Source: Marixanthomonas sp. SCSIO 43207 (GTDB lineage: Bacteria > Bacteroidota > Bacteroidia > Flavobacteriales > Flavobacteriaceae). Taken from it: a DNA stretch of 64,000 nucleotides. The position numbers and the translations under genes were made by a program. A model generated the notes under the pieces. It had not been told where the DNA came from. It was given only the letters and a program-made list of their open reading frames with translations, and made no database searches. The stretch's first letter is position 1; every line of letters begins with the position of its first letter. The stretch covers positions 1,736,001 through 1,800,000 of the forward strand of contig NZ_CP063203.1 of assembly GCF_019904255.1 (NCBI RefSeq), given 5' to 3'. Shown here in pieces: positions 18,120 to 26,249 of the stretch.

Positions 18120-18452
18120 ATGAAAACTCCATCAAATATAGAAACACTTAAAAAAGTAATACAATCAAGACAACCAGTATTGCTGTATTTTTCTGGAGAA
18201 CGTTGTAGTGTTTGTAAAGCTTTAAAGCCTAAAATAGAAACGTTAATTTCCTCTCGATTTAAAGATTTACAAGCTTTTGAAGTAACAATAGAAAATCAAC
18301 CCGATATAGCTGCTCACTTTATGGTCTTTGCAAACCCTACAGTTGTGGTGCTTTTTGATGGCAAAGAATCATTAAGAGAAAGTAAAAACATGAGTATTTC
18401 TCAGTTTGAAAAATCACTAGATAGGTTATATCAACTTTACAAAGAAGCTTGA
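18120..18452 (+). CDS. Thioredoxin-like protein with CSVC active site
   Basis: 110 residues from the ATG at 18120; a TTG nine bases earlier would overlap the barrel gene. Thioredoxin fold: PVLLYFSGERCSVCKALKP carries the CxxC as C29-S-V-C32, and FANPTVVVLF contains the cis-proline before the active site. The motif differs from the WCGPC of ordinary thioredoxins: no Trp precedes the first Cys and the dipeptide is Ser-Val. There is no signal peptide, so it should be cytoplasmic. It starts two bases after the barrel gene and ends before a strong terminator, making it the last gene of the TPR/barrel operon. Confidence 0.82.
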   Translation: MKTPSNIETLKKVIQSRQPVLLYFSGERCSVCKALKPKIETLISSRFKDLQAFEVTIENQPDIAAHFMVFANPTVVVLFDGKESLRESKNMSISQFEKSLDRLYQLYKEA

Positions 18453-18482
18453 TTTTTTATCTATAACCTTATAAATTTTCAT

Positions 18483-18526
18483 AATAAAGAAAGCGGCTGC
18501 ATTTACAGTTGCTTTCTTTATTTTTG
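18483..18526 (+). terminator. Strong intrinsic terminator after the thioredoxin-like gene
   Basis: Perfect 12-bp stem: AATAAAGAAAGC (18483-18494) pairs with GCTTTCTTTATT (18511-18522), with a 16-nt loop that can form three more CTG/CAG pairs. A short T run follows. The same bases contain the -7 box for the next gene. Confidence 0.75.
18519..18526 (+). promoter_or_regulatory. Predicted -7 box TATTTTTG for the amidohydrolase gene
   Basis: Perfect TAnnTTTG, 23 bp before the ATG at 18550. It overlaps the 3' arm and T run of the terminator, so the two elements share sequence. No TTG at the usual -33 distance. Confidence 0.45.
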
Positions 18527-18549
18527 TGTCTTATTATTAAAAACTGATT

Positions 18550-20187
18550 ATGAAAAAATTTTTTACTCTCGCATTTGTATTATTAGTTCTAGCTTGTGCT
18601 CCAGAAAAAATACCTGCAGATTTATTAGTTAAAAATGCAACTATATACACTGTTAATGAAAATTTTGATGTTGAAGATGCATTTGTTGTGAGAGACGGGA
18701 AGATTCTAGAAATAGGATTAAAACCCGAGTTAGAATTAAAATACAAGATTACTGAAACCTATGATGCTAAAGGAAAAACTATTGTTCCCGGTTTAATTGA
18801 TGCACACGCACATCTTTATGGTCTAGGGTTAAACTTACAAGACGTAGATTTAACCGAAACAACCAGTTATGATGAGGTTTTGGCACGAGTTATTGCCTTT
18901 CAGAAAGAGAAAAAGAAAGAGTATATCATCGGAAGAGGTTGGGATCAAAATGATTGGGAAGTAAAGGAGTTTCCTACCAAAAAAGAATTAGACTCTTTAT
19001 TTCCAAATACACCTGTAGCCTTAACTAGAATCGACGGTCACGCGATGATAGTAAATAGTAAAGCACTGCAAATGGCAGGTATTACCCCACAAACTAAAAT
19101 TGAAGGTGGCGTAATAGGAATAGACAACGGAAAACTCACCGGTATTTTGGTAGATAGCCCCATGAGTATAATAGAAGAATCTTTTCCTAAACAAAATAGA
19201 AGTTATAACAAACAAGCCTTACTAGATGCAGAGCGTATTAGTTTGCAATACGGTTTAACAACAGTTAATGATGCCGGTCTTGATAGAGAAATAATTGAAT
19301 TGATAGATAGCTTACAAAAGCAAGACAGCATGGCTTTGCGTGTGTATGCTATGGTGAGTAATAAACCTAAAAATCTTGACTTTTATTTAAGTAACGGAAA
19401 AATAAAAACCAACAGACTTAATGTACGGTCAGTAAAGGTTTATGCAGATGGAGCTTTGGGATCTAGAGGTGCAGCCTTGCGCGATTCATACAGTGATATG
19501 CCAGGTCATTTTGGTGCTATGATTACTCCGGCAGATAGTTTACAAAAGTTAGCAAATAGAATTTATGAAGCCGGATATCAAATGAATACTCATGCAATTG
19601 GTGATTCAGCAAATATTGCTGTGTTACGAGCTTATGAAAGTGCACTAAAAGATAAAACAGATGCACGATGGAAAATTGAACATGCGCAAATTATCAGTAA
19701 ACAAGATTTTAGTAAGTTTTCAAAAAACATCATTCCTTCGGTACAACCAACACACGCTACCAGTGATATGTATTGGGCAGAAGACCGAATAGGATCTAAA
19801 CGAATACAGGGTGCATATGCATACAAAACACTTCTTGAAAATACCGGAATCATTGTTTTAGGAACCGACTTTCCGGTAGAGCAAGTTAACCCTATGTATA
19901 CGTTTTATGCAGCTGTTGCTCGTAAGGACTTAAAACAGTTTCCAGAAGGAGGTTTTCAGAAAAAAGATGCGTTAACTCGCGAAGAAGCTTTAAAAGGAAT
20001 GACCATTTGGGCAGCCTATTCAAACTTTGAAGAGGCTGAAAAGGGGAGTCTTGAAGAAGGTAAGTTGGCAGATTTTACAGTTCTTGATCGTGATATTATG
20101 ACGGTTGCTGAAGACAGCATCCCTAATACAAAAGTGTTGGCGACTTTTATCAATGGTAAAAAAGAATTCAGTCTAGAGGAAGAATAA
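18550..20187 (+). CDS. YtcJ-like amidohydrolase, predicted lipoprotein
   Basis: 545 residues of the amidohydrolase_3 family (PF07969). A lipoprotein signal with lipobox VLACAP puts a Cys at residue 16-17. The beta-sandwich part (LLVKNATIYTVNE) is followed by the metal-binding GLIDAHAHLYG, then IDGHAMIVNSKAL, KVYADGALGSRGA, MNTHAIGDSAN, WKIEHAQI and the catalytic Asp in LGTDFPVEQ. These match the metal-dependent hydrolase barrel of YtcJ/N-substituted-formamide deformylase relatives. It would hydrolyse an amide or related bond in the periplasm, but the substrate is unknown. The gene is monocistronic by position: terminator upstream and convergent gene downstream. Confidence 0.88.
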   Translation: MKKFFTLAFVLLVLACAPEKIPADLLVKNATIYTVNENFDVEDAFVVRDGKILEIGLKPELELKYKITETYDAKGKTIVPGLIDAHAHLYGLGLNLQDVDLTETTSYDEVLARVIAFQKEKKKEYIIGRGWDQNDWEVKEFPTKKELDSLFPNTPVALTRIDGHAMIVNSKALQMAGITPQTKIEGGVIGIDNGKLTGILVDSPMSIIEESFPKQNRSYNKQALLDAERISLQYGLTTVNDAGLDREIIELIDSLQKQDSMALRVYAMVSNKPKNLDFYLSNGKIKTNRLNVRSVKVYADGALGSRGAALRDSYSDMPGHFGAMITPADSLQKLANRIYEAGYQMNTHAIGDSANIAVLRAYESALKDKTDARWKIEHAQIISKQDFSKFSKNIIPSVQPTHATSDMYWAEDRIGSKRIQGAYAYKTLLENTGIIVLGTDFPVEQVNPMYTFYAAVARKDLKQFPEGGFQKKDALTREEALKGMTIWAAYSNFEEAEKGSLEEGKLADFTVLDRDIMTVAEDSIPNTKVLATFINGKKEFSLEEE

Positions 20188-20213
20188 CTTTAGTTTAAAG
20201 CAAAACGGTATTC

Positions 20214-21005
20214 TTATTTTCCACCTTTAGCTTGTAAATCTTCTAAGCAAAGTAAATCTAGTGAAGGTACAGTAGATCTGTTTTGAAAAAACTGTGCAAT
20301 ATCTCTACGTCTTGCACTAGTAGCTTCAAAATACATAAGACAATCTTGTACTACACAATGCCTGTTATTGTCAAGGTCTTCATGGTCAGTTGGGTGAATG
20401 TCATCATCAGTTATATTTACCAAGCTAAGAATATGACCAAACTCATGCTGAAGTGTAGTAATTTCTAAAGTAGCCAAATCTGAACCTTGATTATTTGCAA
20501 TTAAATCTTGCAGTGTTTTCTTGTAAATTACAATAGATGTATTGCGGTAAGCTGTACCTAGTGTTACGGTTGTATCAGTATCATTGCTCGAGTTCCCGTT
20601 TGAAAAGAATACAAATATAGCCAAGTTATCATCCTCATTATAAGCAGTTCTATTTTCGTCTTCAATTTCTTTAATTTCATTAGTATCAAAAGGCGCTCCT
20701 TGTGGAGGATTTATGAAGGTTTCTTTAACGGTAATTCCGCCAGGTTTGTTAACACGCTCGTTTAAAAACTGAATTACAGAAGCTTTGGTTTCTTCTTCAG
20801 GCTCAAAACCTAATGAATATACAAACTCAATTGTAAGACTATTATAAAAATCACTTGTTAATATGTCTTCTGCTGAAGTTCCCAAAGCCTTTTTATTATC
20901 TGCTGTAGGATCATTTATGGCATCATCAGAATCATCATCTTTACAAGATACCATGATTGAAATTGAAGTTAATAAAACCAATAAAAATGTGTAGGGAAAT
21001 TTCAT
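20214..21005 (-). CDS. Archaemetzincin-like zinc metalloprotease, predicted lipoprotein
   Basis: 263 residues. Lipobox SIMVSC (Cys about residue 21), then an acidic linker with many Asp. The putative zinc site is H187-E188-F-G-H191, and a second cluster, H216-C217-V-V-Q-D-C222-L-M224, lies after a 24-residue spacer. HC-x4-C-x-M is the second half of the archaemetzincin signature HExxHxxGx2HCx4CxM; here the Gly is Ser194 and about 19 extra residues separate the halves. Only one more Cys follows instead of the usual CxxC. Likely an outer-membrane-anchored peptidase of unknown target. A TATGTTTG -7 box lies just upstream. Confidence 0.72.
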   Translation of the reverse strand: MKFPYTFLLVLLTSISIMVSCKDDDSDDAINDPTADNKKALGTSAEDILTSDFYNSLTIEFVYSLGFEPEEETKASVIQFLNERVNKPGGITVKETFINPPQGAPFDTNEIKEIEDENRTAYNEDDNLAIFVFFSNGNSSNDTDTTVTLGTAYRNTSIVIYKKTLQDLIANNQGSDLATLEITTLQHEFGHILSLVNITDDDIHPTDHEDLDNNRHCVVQDCLMYFEATSARRRDIAQFFQNRSTVPSLDLLCLEDLQAKGGK

Positions 21006-21024
21006 AATTAACTTATTGTTTAGG

Positions 21025-21032
21025 CAAACATA
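21025..21032 (-). promoter_or_regulatory. Predicted -7 box TATGTTTG for the metalloprotease gene
   Basis: Complementary strand perfect TAnnTTTG, 19 bp before the ATG at 21005. A TTG lies about 24 bp upstream, longer than the usual spacer. Confidence 0.5.
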
Positions 21033-21116
21033 CTTTTTAAGTTCAAATTAAAAAAACAAGGCTCATTCTTTTAACGTCCTTTTATTGAAAAGAGTATAAG
21101 CTGTTTAACTCATGAC

Positions 21117-21827
21117 TTAATGAATAATGGGCGTGAGTTTTGCTAAATAATTGTAATGATCACCGGTCAAAGCAATTTTAAAATCAAAGTTGTTTTGATT
21201 ACAACATTCTTTAAAAGTTGAAACATCAAGGTACAACCAAGAAAAAGTATCGCTTTTCATTCCTTGATAAGTCATAGTAAATTCTAATTGACCATAATAA
21301 TGATCTGCCGGAACCCAAATTCCTTCTTCTTCGGCTTTATCATACATATACTGCAAATCACTGCTATCAATTAATACTTGCCCATTGGGAGTAAGTAAAG
21401 TATATAATTTCTGAAGATATTTTGAAACCAGTTCCAGTTTTTGAAAAATTCCGGTACCGTTCATTAATACTAAAATAGTATCAAACTTTTCATTTTTTAG
21501 CTCAAGTAGGTCGCTGTGTATAGCATCTTCAACGCCTCTTAACTGTGAAACTTTAATTGCCCCTTTTGAAGTGTCAATTGCAGTAACATTAAGCCCTTTT
21601 TCTTGTAAATAGAGGGAATGACTTCCGGCGCCGCAGCCTACATCCAAAACACGTCCGGTGGCAAGTTGTAGCGCTTTTTGCTCAATGGGAGGCATTTCGT
21701 CATAGTCTCGAAAAAGGTATGGGAGAGGCATTACATCTTCTTCAGTGATATTTGTTTCGGTAAGGATATCTTCAGAATAATTTCCGTGGTAATAATCTAA
21801 CAATGCTGTGCCTATAATATCATTCAT
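21117..21827 (-). CDS. Class I SAM-dependent methyltransferase
   Basis: 236 residues. Motif I RVLDVGCGAGSHSLYLQ, the acidic end of strand 2 in NVTAIDTSKGAI, and FDTILVLMNGTGIF at the motif-post-I/II position identify a Rossmann-like methyltransferase of the Methyltransf_11/25 type. The N-terminal part (MPLPYLFRDYDEMPPIEQKAL) is family-specific and gives no substrate. It is divergent from the YkgJ-family gene across about 90 bp. Acceptor unknown; small molecules are more likely than RNA because no RNA-binding domain is present. Confidence 0.85.
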   Translation of the reverse strand: MNDIIGTALLDYYHGNYSEDILTETNITEEDVMPLPYLFRDYDEMPPIEQKALQLATGRVLDVGCGAGSHSLYLQEKGLNVTAIDTSKGAIKVSQLRGVEDAIHSDLLELKNEKFDTILVLMNGTGIFQKLELVSKYLQKLYTLLTPNGQVLIDSSDLQYMYDKAEEEGIWVPADHYYGQLEFTMTYQGMKSDTFSWLYLDVSTFKECCNQNNFDFKIALTGDHYNYLAKLTPIIH

Positions 21828-21904
21828 AAATCTTTATTTGATGAAGAAGTGTTTTTCTGTTTAGGTTATTAAATCTGTTTTTACCTGTCTTTAATAGTAT
21901 TTTG

Positions 21905-21912
21905 TACTTTTG
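21905..21912 (+). promoter_or_regulatory. Predicted -7 box TACTTTTG for the YkgJ-family gene
   Basis: Perfect TAnnTTTG ending only 7 bp before the preferred ATG at 21920, which would leave a leader of zero to a few nucleotides. See the corresponding finding. Confidence 0.45.
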
Positions 21913-21919
21913 CTTTGCA

Positions 21920-22414
21920 ATGGAAGAAACCCTCAAACAACTCCCACAACGTGCCAAAGATACGCATAACGAGAATAAAAAATTCTTCAAAAAACTGAAG
22001 CGTAAACCTCCAAAAAACATAGATGCATTGATGCAAGAGCTGCACGATGAAGAGTTTGAGCAAACTGATTGTTTAACCTGTGCAAACTGCTGTAAAACTA
22101 CCGGACCTTTGTTTACGCAAAAGGATATTGAGCGTATTTCAAAACATTTTAAGATGAAGCCTAGTCGTTTTATTGAGAGTTATTTGCGTATGGATGAAGA
22201 AAATGATTATGTGTTACAAAGCGTGCCTTGTACTTTCTTAGGGGCAGATAATTATTGTAGTATCTACAATGTGCGTCCAAAGGCGTGTAGAGAGTTTCCG
22301 CACACCGACCGAAAGAAATTTCAACAAATATCAAATTTAACTTTGAAGAACGTAGCTATTTGCCCGGCAGCATTTAATATTGTTGAAAAAATGAAAAAGC
22401 GAATACCGCATTAA
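21920..22414 (+). CDS. YkgJ-family cysteine-cluster protein
   Basis: 164 residues from the ATG at 21920; six further upstream codons are open but would run into the promoter box. The Cys cluster is CLTCANCCKTTG, then VPCTFLGADNYCSIY and RPKACREFPH, the CxxCxxCC...C...C...C pattern of the UPF0153/YkgJ family (PF03692), thought to bind zinc or an Fe-S cluster. LFTQKDIERISKHF between the clusters is the usual helical segment. The family's biochemical role is not established. The 3' end overlaps the convergent muramidase gene by four bases. Confidence 0.85.
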   Translation: MEETLKQLPQRAKDTHNENKKFFKKLKRKPPKNIDALMQELHDEEFEQTDCLTCANCCKTTGPLFTQKDIERISKHFKMKPSRFIESYLRMDEENDYVLQSVPCTFLGADNYCSIYNVRPKACREFPHTDRKKFQQISNLTLKNVAICPAAFNIVEKMKKRIPH

Positions 22415-23760
22415 TCATACAGCATATATTTTTTTCGCATAGAATCATATTTTTCCAAATCTTTAAGCCACGTGGCTCTTATTTCGCGATAGGTATAGCC
22501 GTTTTCAATTTGTTCTTGTAATTTTTTGGTACCTGCCAAGTTGGTAAAAAAGTTTGTGAAAAAGTCTGCTTTTTTTCCGTAGGCAACATATGCTTCTATA
22601 AGCCACTCTAGATTGAGCTTATCAAGTTTTGGATTGTTTTGAAGGTTCAACCCATGACATTCTTGTCCTTTAAATTTTGGATATTTAGCTCCTTCATTAG
22701 CTTGTGGTGTAAATGTGTATGGATAGAATTTTGTAGGTAATCCGGGTGCTCCAAATACCTGAAACTGAGTGTTTGTACCTCTCCCTGCGCTTATAATAGT
22801 TCCTTCAAAAAAACACAAACTAGGGTATAGGTTTATAGCTACATCATTTGGTAAATTGGGTGAAGGTTTTACAGGTAAAGAATATGCCGTCTGGTGATTA
22901 TAATTTTTAACTTTAATTACAGTGATATCTGATTTTACTTTATTTTTTAACCATTCTTCACCATTAATCATTTGTGCGTATTCTCCAATAGTCATGCCGT
23001 GAACCACCGGTACAGGATGCATACCTACAAAGCTTGAATGTTGAGGCTCCAAAATTGGTCCGTCTATATAGTGACCGTTAGGATTTGGGCGATCCAAAAT
23101 AAGTACTTTAATATTATTTTCTGCACAAGCTTCCATTACATAATGAAGTGTAGAAATGTAAGTATAAAACCGTGCTCCTACATCTTGAATGTCAAAGATT
23201 ACTACGTCGAGATCGCTTAATTGTTCTTTTGAGGGTTTTTTATTGTTGCCATACAATGAAATAATAGGCAAGCCGGTTTTTGAATCTATCGCGTCTTTCA
23301 CTTTCTCACCAGCATCGGCAGTTCCTCTAAAACCGTGTTCGGGTGCAAAAACTTTTTGTATAGCTATTTTCTTATCCATTAAATAATCAACCAAGTGTTT
23401 GCTGTTATTTTCAACGCGGGAGGTTTGATTAGCAACAACACCTACAGATTTTCCTTTTAAAAGATTGCCATACAATAAAAATTGATCTGCACCTACTGTC
23501 AAATTACCTTGATCATTGATTACTTGAATACCGTCTTCAGTTTGTAAGGTTCCTACTTCAACTCTGTAGGTTGGGTTTTCTTTTGCCTTTTTTTTCTTTC
23601 GTTCTACATCTCGATCATAATCTTCTTTTATAGCAGTGCCTACTTCAATATATTGGTCTAAGGTACTTTGCTCAACAGGTTCTTTTTCTGAAACTGAACT
23701 TCCACAAGAAAAAGTGGTAAACACCAAAAGTATAATTGCCAGGCTTTTTTTTACGACCAA
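22411..23760 (-). CDS. namZ: NamZ-type exo-beta-N-acetylmuramidase (DUF1343), predicted lipoprotein
   Basis: About 449 residues from the chosen TTG start at 23758-23760, which makes VVKKSLAIILLVFTTFSC a normal lipoprotein signal with lipobox TFSC. An ATG at 23853 would add 31 residues and bury the signal, so it is less likely but cannot be excluded. After a Lys/Glu-rich linker the DUF1343 domain begins with KSVGVVANQTSRVE, followed by the conserved FAPEHGFRGTADAGE, VVIFDIQDVGARFYTY and LDRPNPNG. Characterised relatives (NamZ of Bacillus and Tannerella; GH171) remove N-acetylmuramic acid from peptidoglycan fragments. The role here is probably muropeptide salvage. Divergent from the permease gene. 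Confidence 0.85.
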   Translation of the reverse strand: MVVKKSLAIILLVFTTFSCGSSVSEKEPVEQSTLDQYIEVGTAIKEDYDRDVERKKKKAKENPTYRVEVGTLQTEDGIQVINDQGNLTVGADQFLLYGNLLKGKSVGVVANQTSRVENNSKHLVDYLMDKKIAIQKVFAPEHGFRGTADAGEKVKDAIDSKTGLPIISLYGNNKKPSKEQLSDLDVVIFDIQDVGARFYTYISTLHYVMEACAENNIKVLILDRPNPNGHYIDGPILEPQHSSFVGMHPVPVVHGMTIGEYAQMINGEEWLKNKVKSDITVIKVKNYNHQTAYSLPVKPSPNLPNDVAINLYPSLCFFEGTIISAGRGTNTQFQVFGAPGLPTKFYPYTFTPQANEGAKYPKFKGQECHGLNLQNNPKLDKLNLEWLIEAYVAYGKKADFFTNFFTNLAGTKKLQEQIENGYTYREIRATWLKDLEKYDSMRKKYMLYD

Positions 23761-23864
23761 CCCGTTTACTGCGTTACTAAAATAAAGTGGAGATAGTTTT
23801 ACCAGTTGTTTTAAAATAGCTGAAGCTTTCGGCTTTTTAAAACCAAGTTTCATTAATAAAACTG

Positions 23865-23872
23865 TATTTTTG
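23865..23872 (+). promoter_or_regulatory. Predicted -7 box TATTTTTG for the ABC permease gene
   Basis: Perfect TAnnTTTG, 27 bp before the GTG start at 23900. This position supports the GTG over the longer frame beginning at 23870. Confidence 0.5.
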
Positions 23873-23899
23873 ACTGTAGATAACCGCATAAACCTATTT

Positions 23900-25135
23900 G
23901 TGAATTTCGAATTTTTCATTGCCCGGCGCATTATTGCTTCAAAGGACTATAAAAGTAGTATTTCGGCACCAATAATAAAAATTGCAATTACTGCAATTGC
24001 CATTGGTATTATTATGATGCTGGTTTCTATAGCCACGGGTGTAGGACTTCAAAAAAAGATTCGTGAAAAAGTTTCGGCTTTTAATGGTGATATTATCATT
24101 ACCAATTTTGACACAAATTTTTCAGACGATTCTCAAATTCCTATTTCAAAACAACAAGATTTTTATCCCAAATTTTCTAGTGTAGACGGAATTAAACATA
24201 TTCAAATTTCCGCATTAAAAGGTGGTGTGATTCGAACTGCAGAAAACTTTGAAGGTGTTGTGGTAAAAGGGGTTGGTGATGATTATAATTGGGCAGTTTT
24301 TGATGACTTTATTGTAGAAGGCAGGTTACCAGATTATTCAGAAAATTTAAATGATGAAATTCTTATTTCACAATACCTCGCCAATAGATTGCAATTTAAA
24401 GTAGGTGATAGAGTGAACACTTTTTTTCTCCAAGATGCCGAAAATAGAAAAACAAGAAGCCGTGGGTTTACCATTGTAGGGATTTACAACAGTGGATTTC
24501 AACAATTTGATGAACAATATATTATAGCAGATATTCGTCACATTCAACGACTCAATAAATGGGATGATAACCAAATTGGCGCTTTTGAAGTTTTTGTTGA
24601 TGATTTTGACAATATTCAATCCATTGGTAACGCTGTTTATAATGAAACTAGCAGTACACTCGATACACAAACCATACGAGATAAATACGGCGCTATATTT
24701 GAGTGGCTTGACCTTTTTGACTTTAACATTGCGCTTATTATTGGTATTATGATTTTGGTAGCCGGAATCAATATGATTACCGCTTTGTTGGTTTTAATTT
24801 TAGAACGTACCCAGATGATAGGCATTTTGAAAGCATTAGGAAGCAATGACTGGAGCGTGCGCAAAGTATTTATTTATAATGCAATGTATTTAATTGGTGT
24901 AGGCCTGTTTTGGGGAAATGTAATAGGGTTAGCGTTATTATTTCTTCAGAAATATTTCAAACTCTTCCCCTTAAACCCCGATACCTATTACGTTACCGAA
25001 GCTCCAGTATACATCGATATTGGCTACATTTTGCTATTAAATGCAGGAACCTTTATATTATGTCTATTGATGTTGCTTATTCCTTCTTATATCATAGCCA
25101 AAATATCTCCAGTAAAAGCCATTCGGTTTGAGTAA
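23900..25135 (+). CDS. LolC/LolE-type ABC transporter permease
   Basis: 411 residues from GTG at 23900, chosen because FEFFIARRIIASKDYKSS is the normal N-terminus of this family and a -7 box lies in the right place. One transmembrane helix near residues 30-50 (IKIAITAIAIGIIMMLVS) is followed by a MacB-like periplasmic domain with FNGDIIITNFD, then three C-terminal helices (about residues 275-405) that include ILERTQMIGILKALGS, the FtsX/LolE cytoplasmic loop. Relatives extract lipoproteins from the inner membrane for transport to the outer membrane. The ATPase partner is not adjacent. It is followed by the cysteine synthase gene, which has its own promoter. Confidence 0.85.
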   Translation: MNFEFFIARRIIASKDYKSSISAPIIKIAITAIAIGIIMMLVSIATGVGLQKKIREKVSAFNGDIIITNFDTNFSDDSQIPISKQQDFYPKFSSVDGIKHIQISALKGGVIRTAENFEGVVVKGVGDDYNWAVFDDFIVEGRLPDYSENLNDEILISQYLANRLQFKVGDRVNTFFLQDAENRKTRSRGFTIVGIYNSGFQQFDEQYIIADIRHIQRLNKWDDNQIGAFEVFVDDFDNIQSIGNAVYNETSSTLDTQTIRDKYGAIFEWLDLFDFNIALIIGIMILVAGINMITALLVLILERTQMIGILKALGSNDWSVRKVFIYNAMYLIGVGLFWGNVIGLALLFLQKYFKLFPLNPDTYYVTEAPVYIDIGYILLLNAGTFILCLLMLLIPSYIIAKISPVKAIRFE

Positions 25136-25144
25136 TAGAAAATC

Positions 25145-25175
25145 TTGTAGTTCGATAAACGAAACAGTACCTTTG
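25145..25175 (+). promoter_or_regulatory. Predicted promoter for the cysteine synthase gene (-33 TTG, -7 TACCTTTG)
   Basis: TTG at 25145-25147 and TACCTTTG at 25168-25175 with a 20-bp spacer form a complete Bacteroidota-type promoter. The ATG lies 19 bp downstream of the -7 box. Confidence 0.65.
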
Positions 25176-25194
25176 CAATCGATAAAAAATAGCT

Positions 25195-26175
25195 ATGAAA
25201 TACGCAGAAAATATCTTAGGAACCATTGGTAATACACCCTTGGTTAAAATTAACAAGTTAGCCGAAGAAATCCCAGCTTTAGTGCTTGCCAAATATGAAA
25301 CCTTTAATCCAGGAAATTCAGTTAAAGACCGTATGGCTGTCAAAATGATTGAAGATGCTGAAGCAGACGGTCGTCTAAAACCCGGCGGAACTATCATAGA
25401 AGGAACCAGCGGCAATACCGGAATGGGTTTGGCCTTGGCTGCTATTATAAAAGGATATAAAATGGTATGCGTGATTAGCGATAAACAAAGTAAAGAGAAG
25501 ATGGATATTCTGCGAGCAGTAGGTAGCGAAGTGGTGGTTTGCCCTACCGATGTAGAACCCGATGATCCGCGTTCGTATTATTCTACTTCAAAACGCTTAG
25601 CCGAAGAAACTCCTAATAGTTGGTATGTAAACCAATACGATAACCCTAGTAATGCAAAAGCACACTATGAAAGCACAGGACCCGAAATTTGGGAGCAGAC
25701 CGAAGGTAAAATCACACATTTTGTTGTAGGAGTAGGTACGGGAGGTACCATAAGTGGTGTAGGTAAATACCTAAAGGAGAAAAACCCAAATATCAAAATA
25801 TGGGGTATCGATACCTACGGAAGTGTTTTTAAAAAATATCACGAAACCGGCGAGTTTGATGAAAAAGAAATCTATCCATATATTACCGAAGGTATTGGAG
25901 AAGATATTCTTCCAGCCAATGTAGATTTTGATATTATTGATGGATTTACCAAAGTTACCGATAAGGACGCCGCGGTGTACACCCGCAAACTGGCCGAAGA
26001 AGAAGGTATGTTTTTAGGAAATTCGGCTGGAGCAGCGATGAAAGGATTACTTCAATTAAAAGATAAATTTTCCAAAGATGATGTGGTGGTGGTATTATTT
26101 CATGACCACGGAAGCCGTTATGTAGCCAAAATCTACAATGATGATTGGATGCGTAAACAAGGCTTTATTGAATAA
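25195..26175 (+). CDS. PLP-dependent cysteine synthase family protein, resembling cystathionine beta-synthase
   Basis: 326 residues, fold type II PLP enzyme. Seen: NSVKDRM with the Schiff-base Lys44, the substrate loop EGTSGNTGMGLAL, and the phosphate-binding GTGGTISG. Several stretches look more like the catalytic domain of cystathionine beta-synthase than bacterial CysK: MIEDAEADGRLKPG, NPSNAKAHYESTG, ITEGIGEDILP and the C-terminal DDWMRKQGF. No regulatory CBS domains are present. It could therefore condense serine (or O-acetylserine) with homocysteine or sulfide; assays are needed to decide. It is a single gene with its own promoter and a strong terminator. Confidence 0.85.
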   Translation: MKYAENILGTIGNTPLVKINKLAEEIPALVLAKYETFNPGNSVKDRMAVKMIEDAEADGRLKPGGTIIEGTSGNTGMGLALAAIIKGYKMVCVISDKQSKEKMDILRAVGSEVVVCPTDVEPDDPRSYYSTSKRLAEETPNSWYVNQYDNPSNAKAHYESTGPEIWEQTEGKITHFVVGVGTGGTISGVGKYLKEKNPNIKIWGIDTYGSVFKKYHETGEFDEKEIYPYITEGIGEDILPANVDFDIIDGFTKVTDKDAAVYTRKLAEEEGMFLGNSAGAAMKGLLQLKDKFSKDDVVVVLFHDHGSRYVAKIYNDDWMRKQGFIE

Positions 26176-26200
26176 TATTTCAGAAATAAAAATTTTATAC

Positions 26201-26236
26201 ATCCCGTTCCATTGCATTTGGAGCGGGATTTTTTTA
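26201..26236 (+). terminator. Intrinsic terminator after the cysteine synthase gene
   Basis: ATCCCGTTCC pairs with GGAGCGGGAT (9-10 bp with one G-T pair) around a 9-nt loop and is followed by a run of seven T. Confidence 0.85.
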
Positions 26237-26249
26237 CTTTTAAAGTGAA

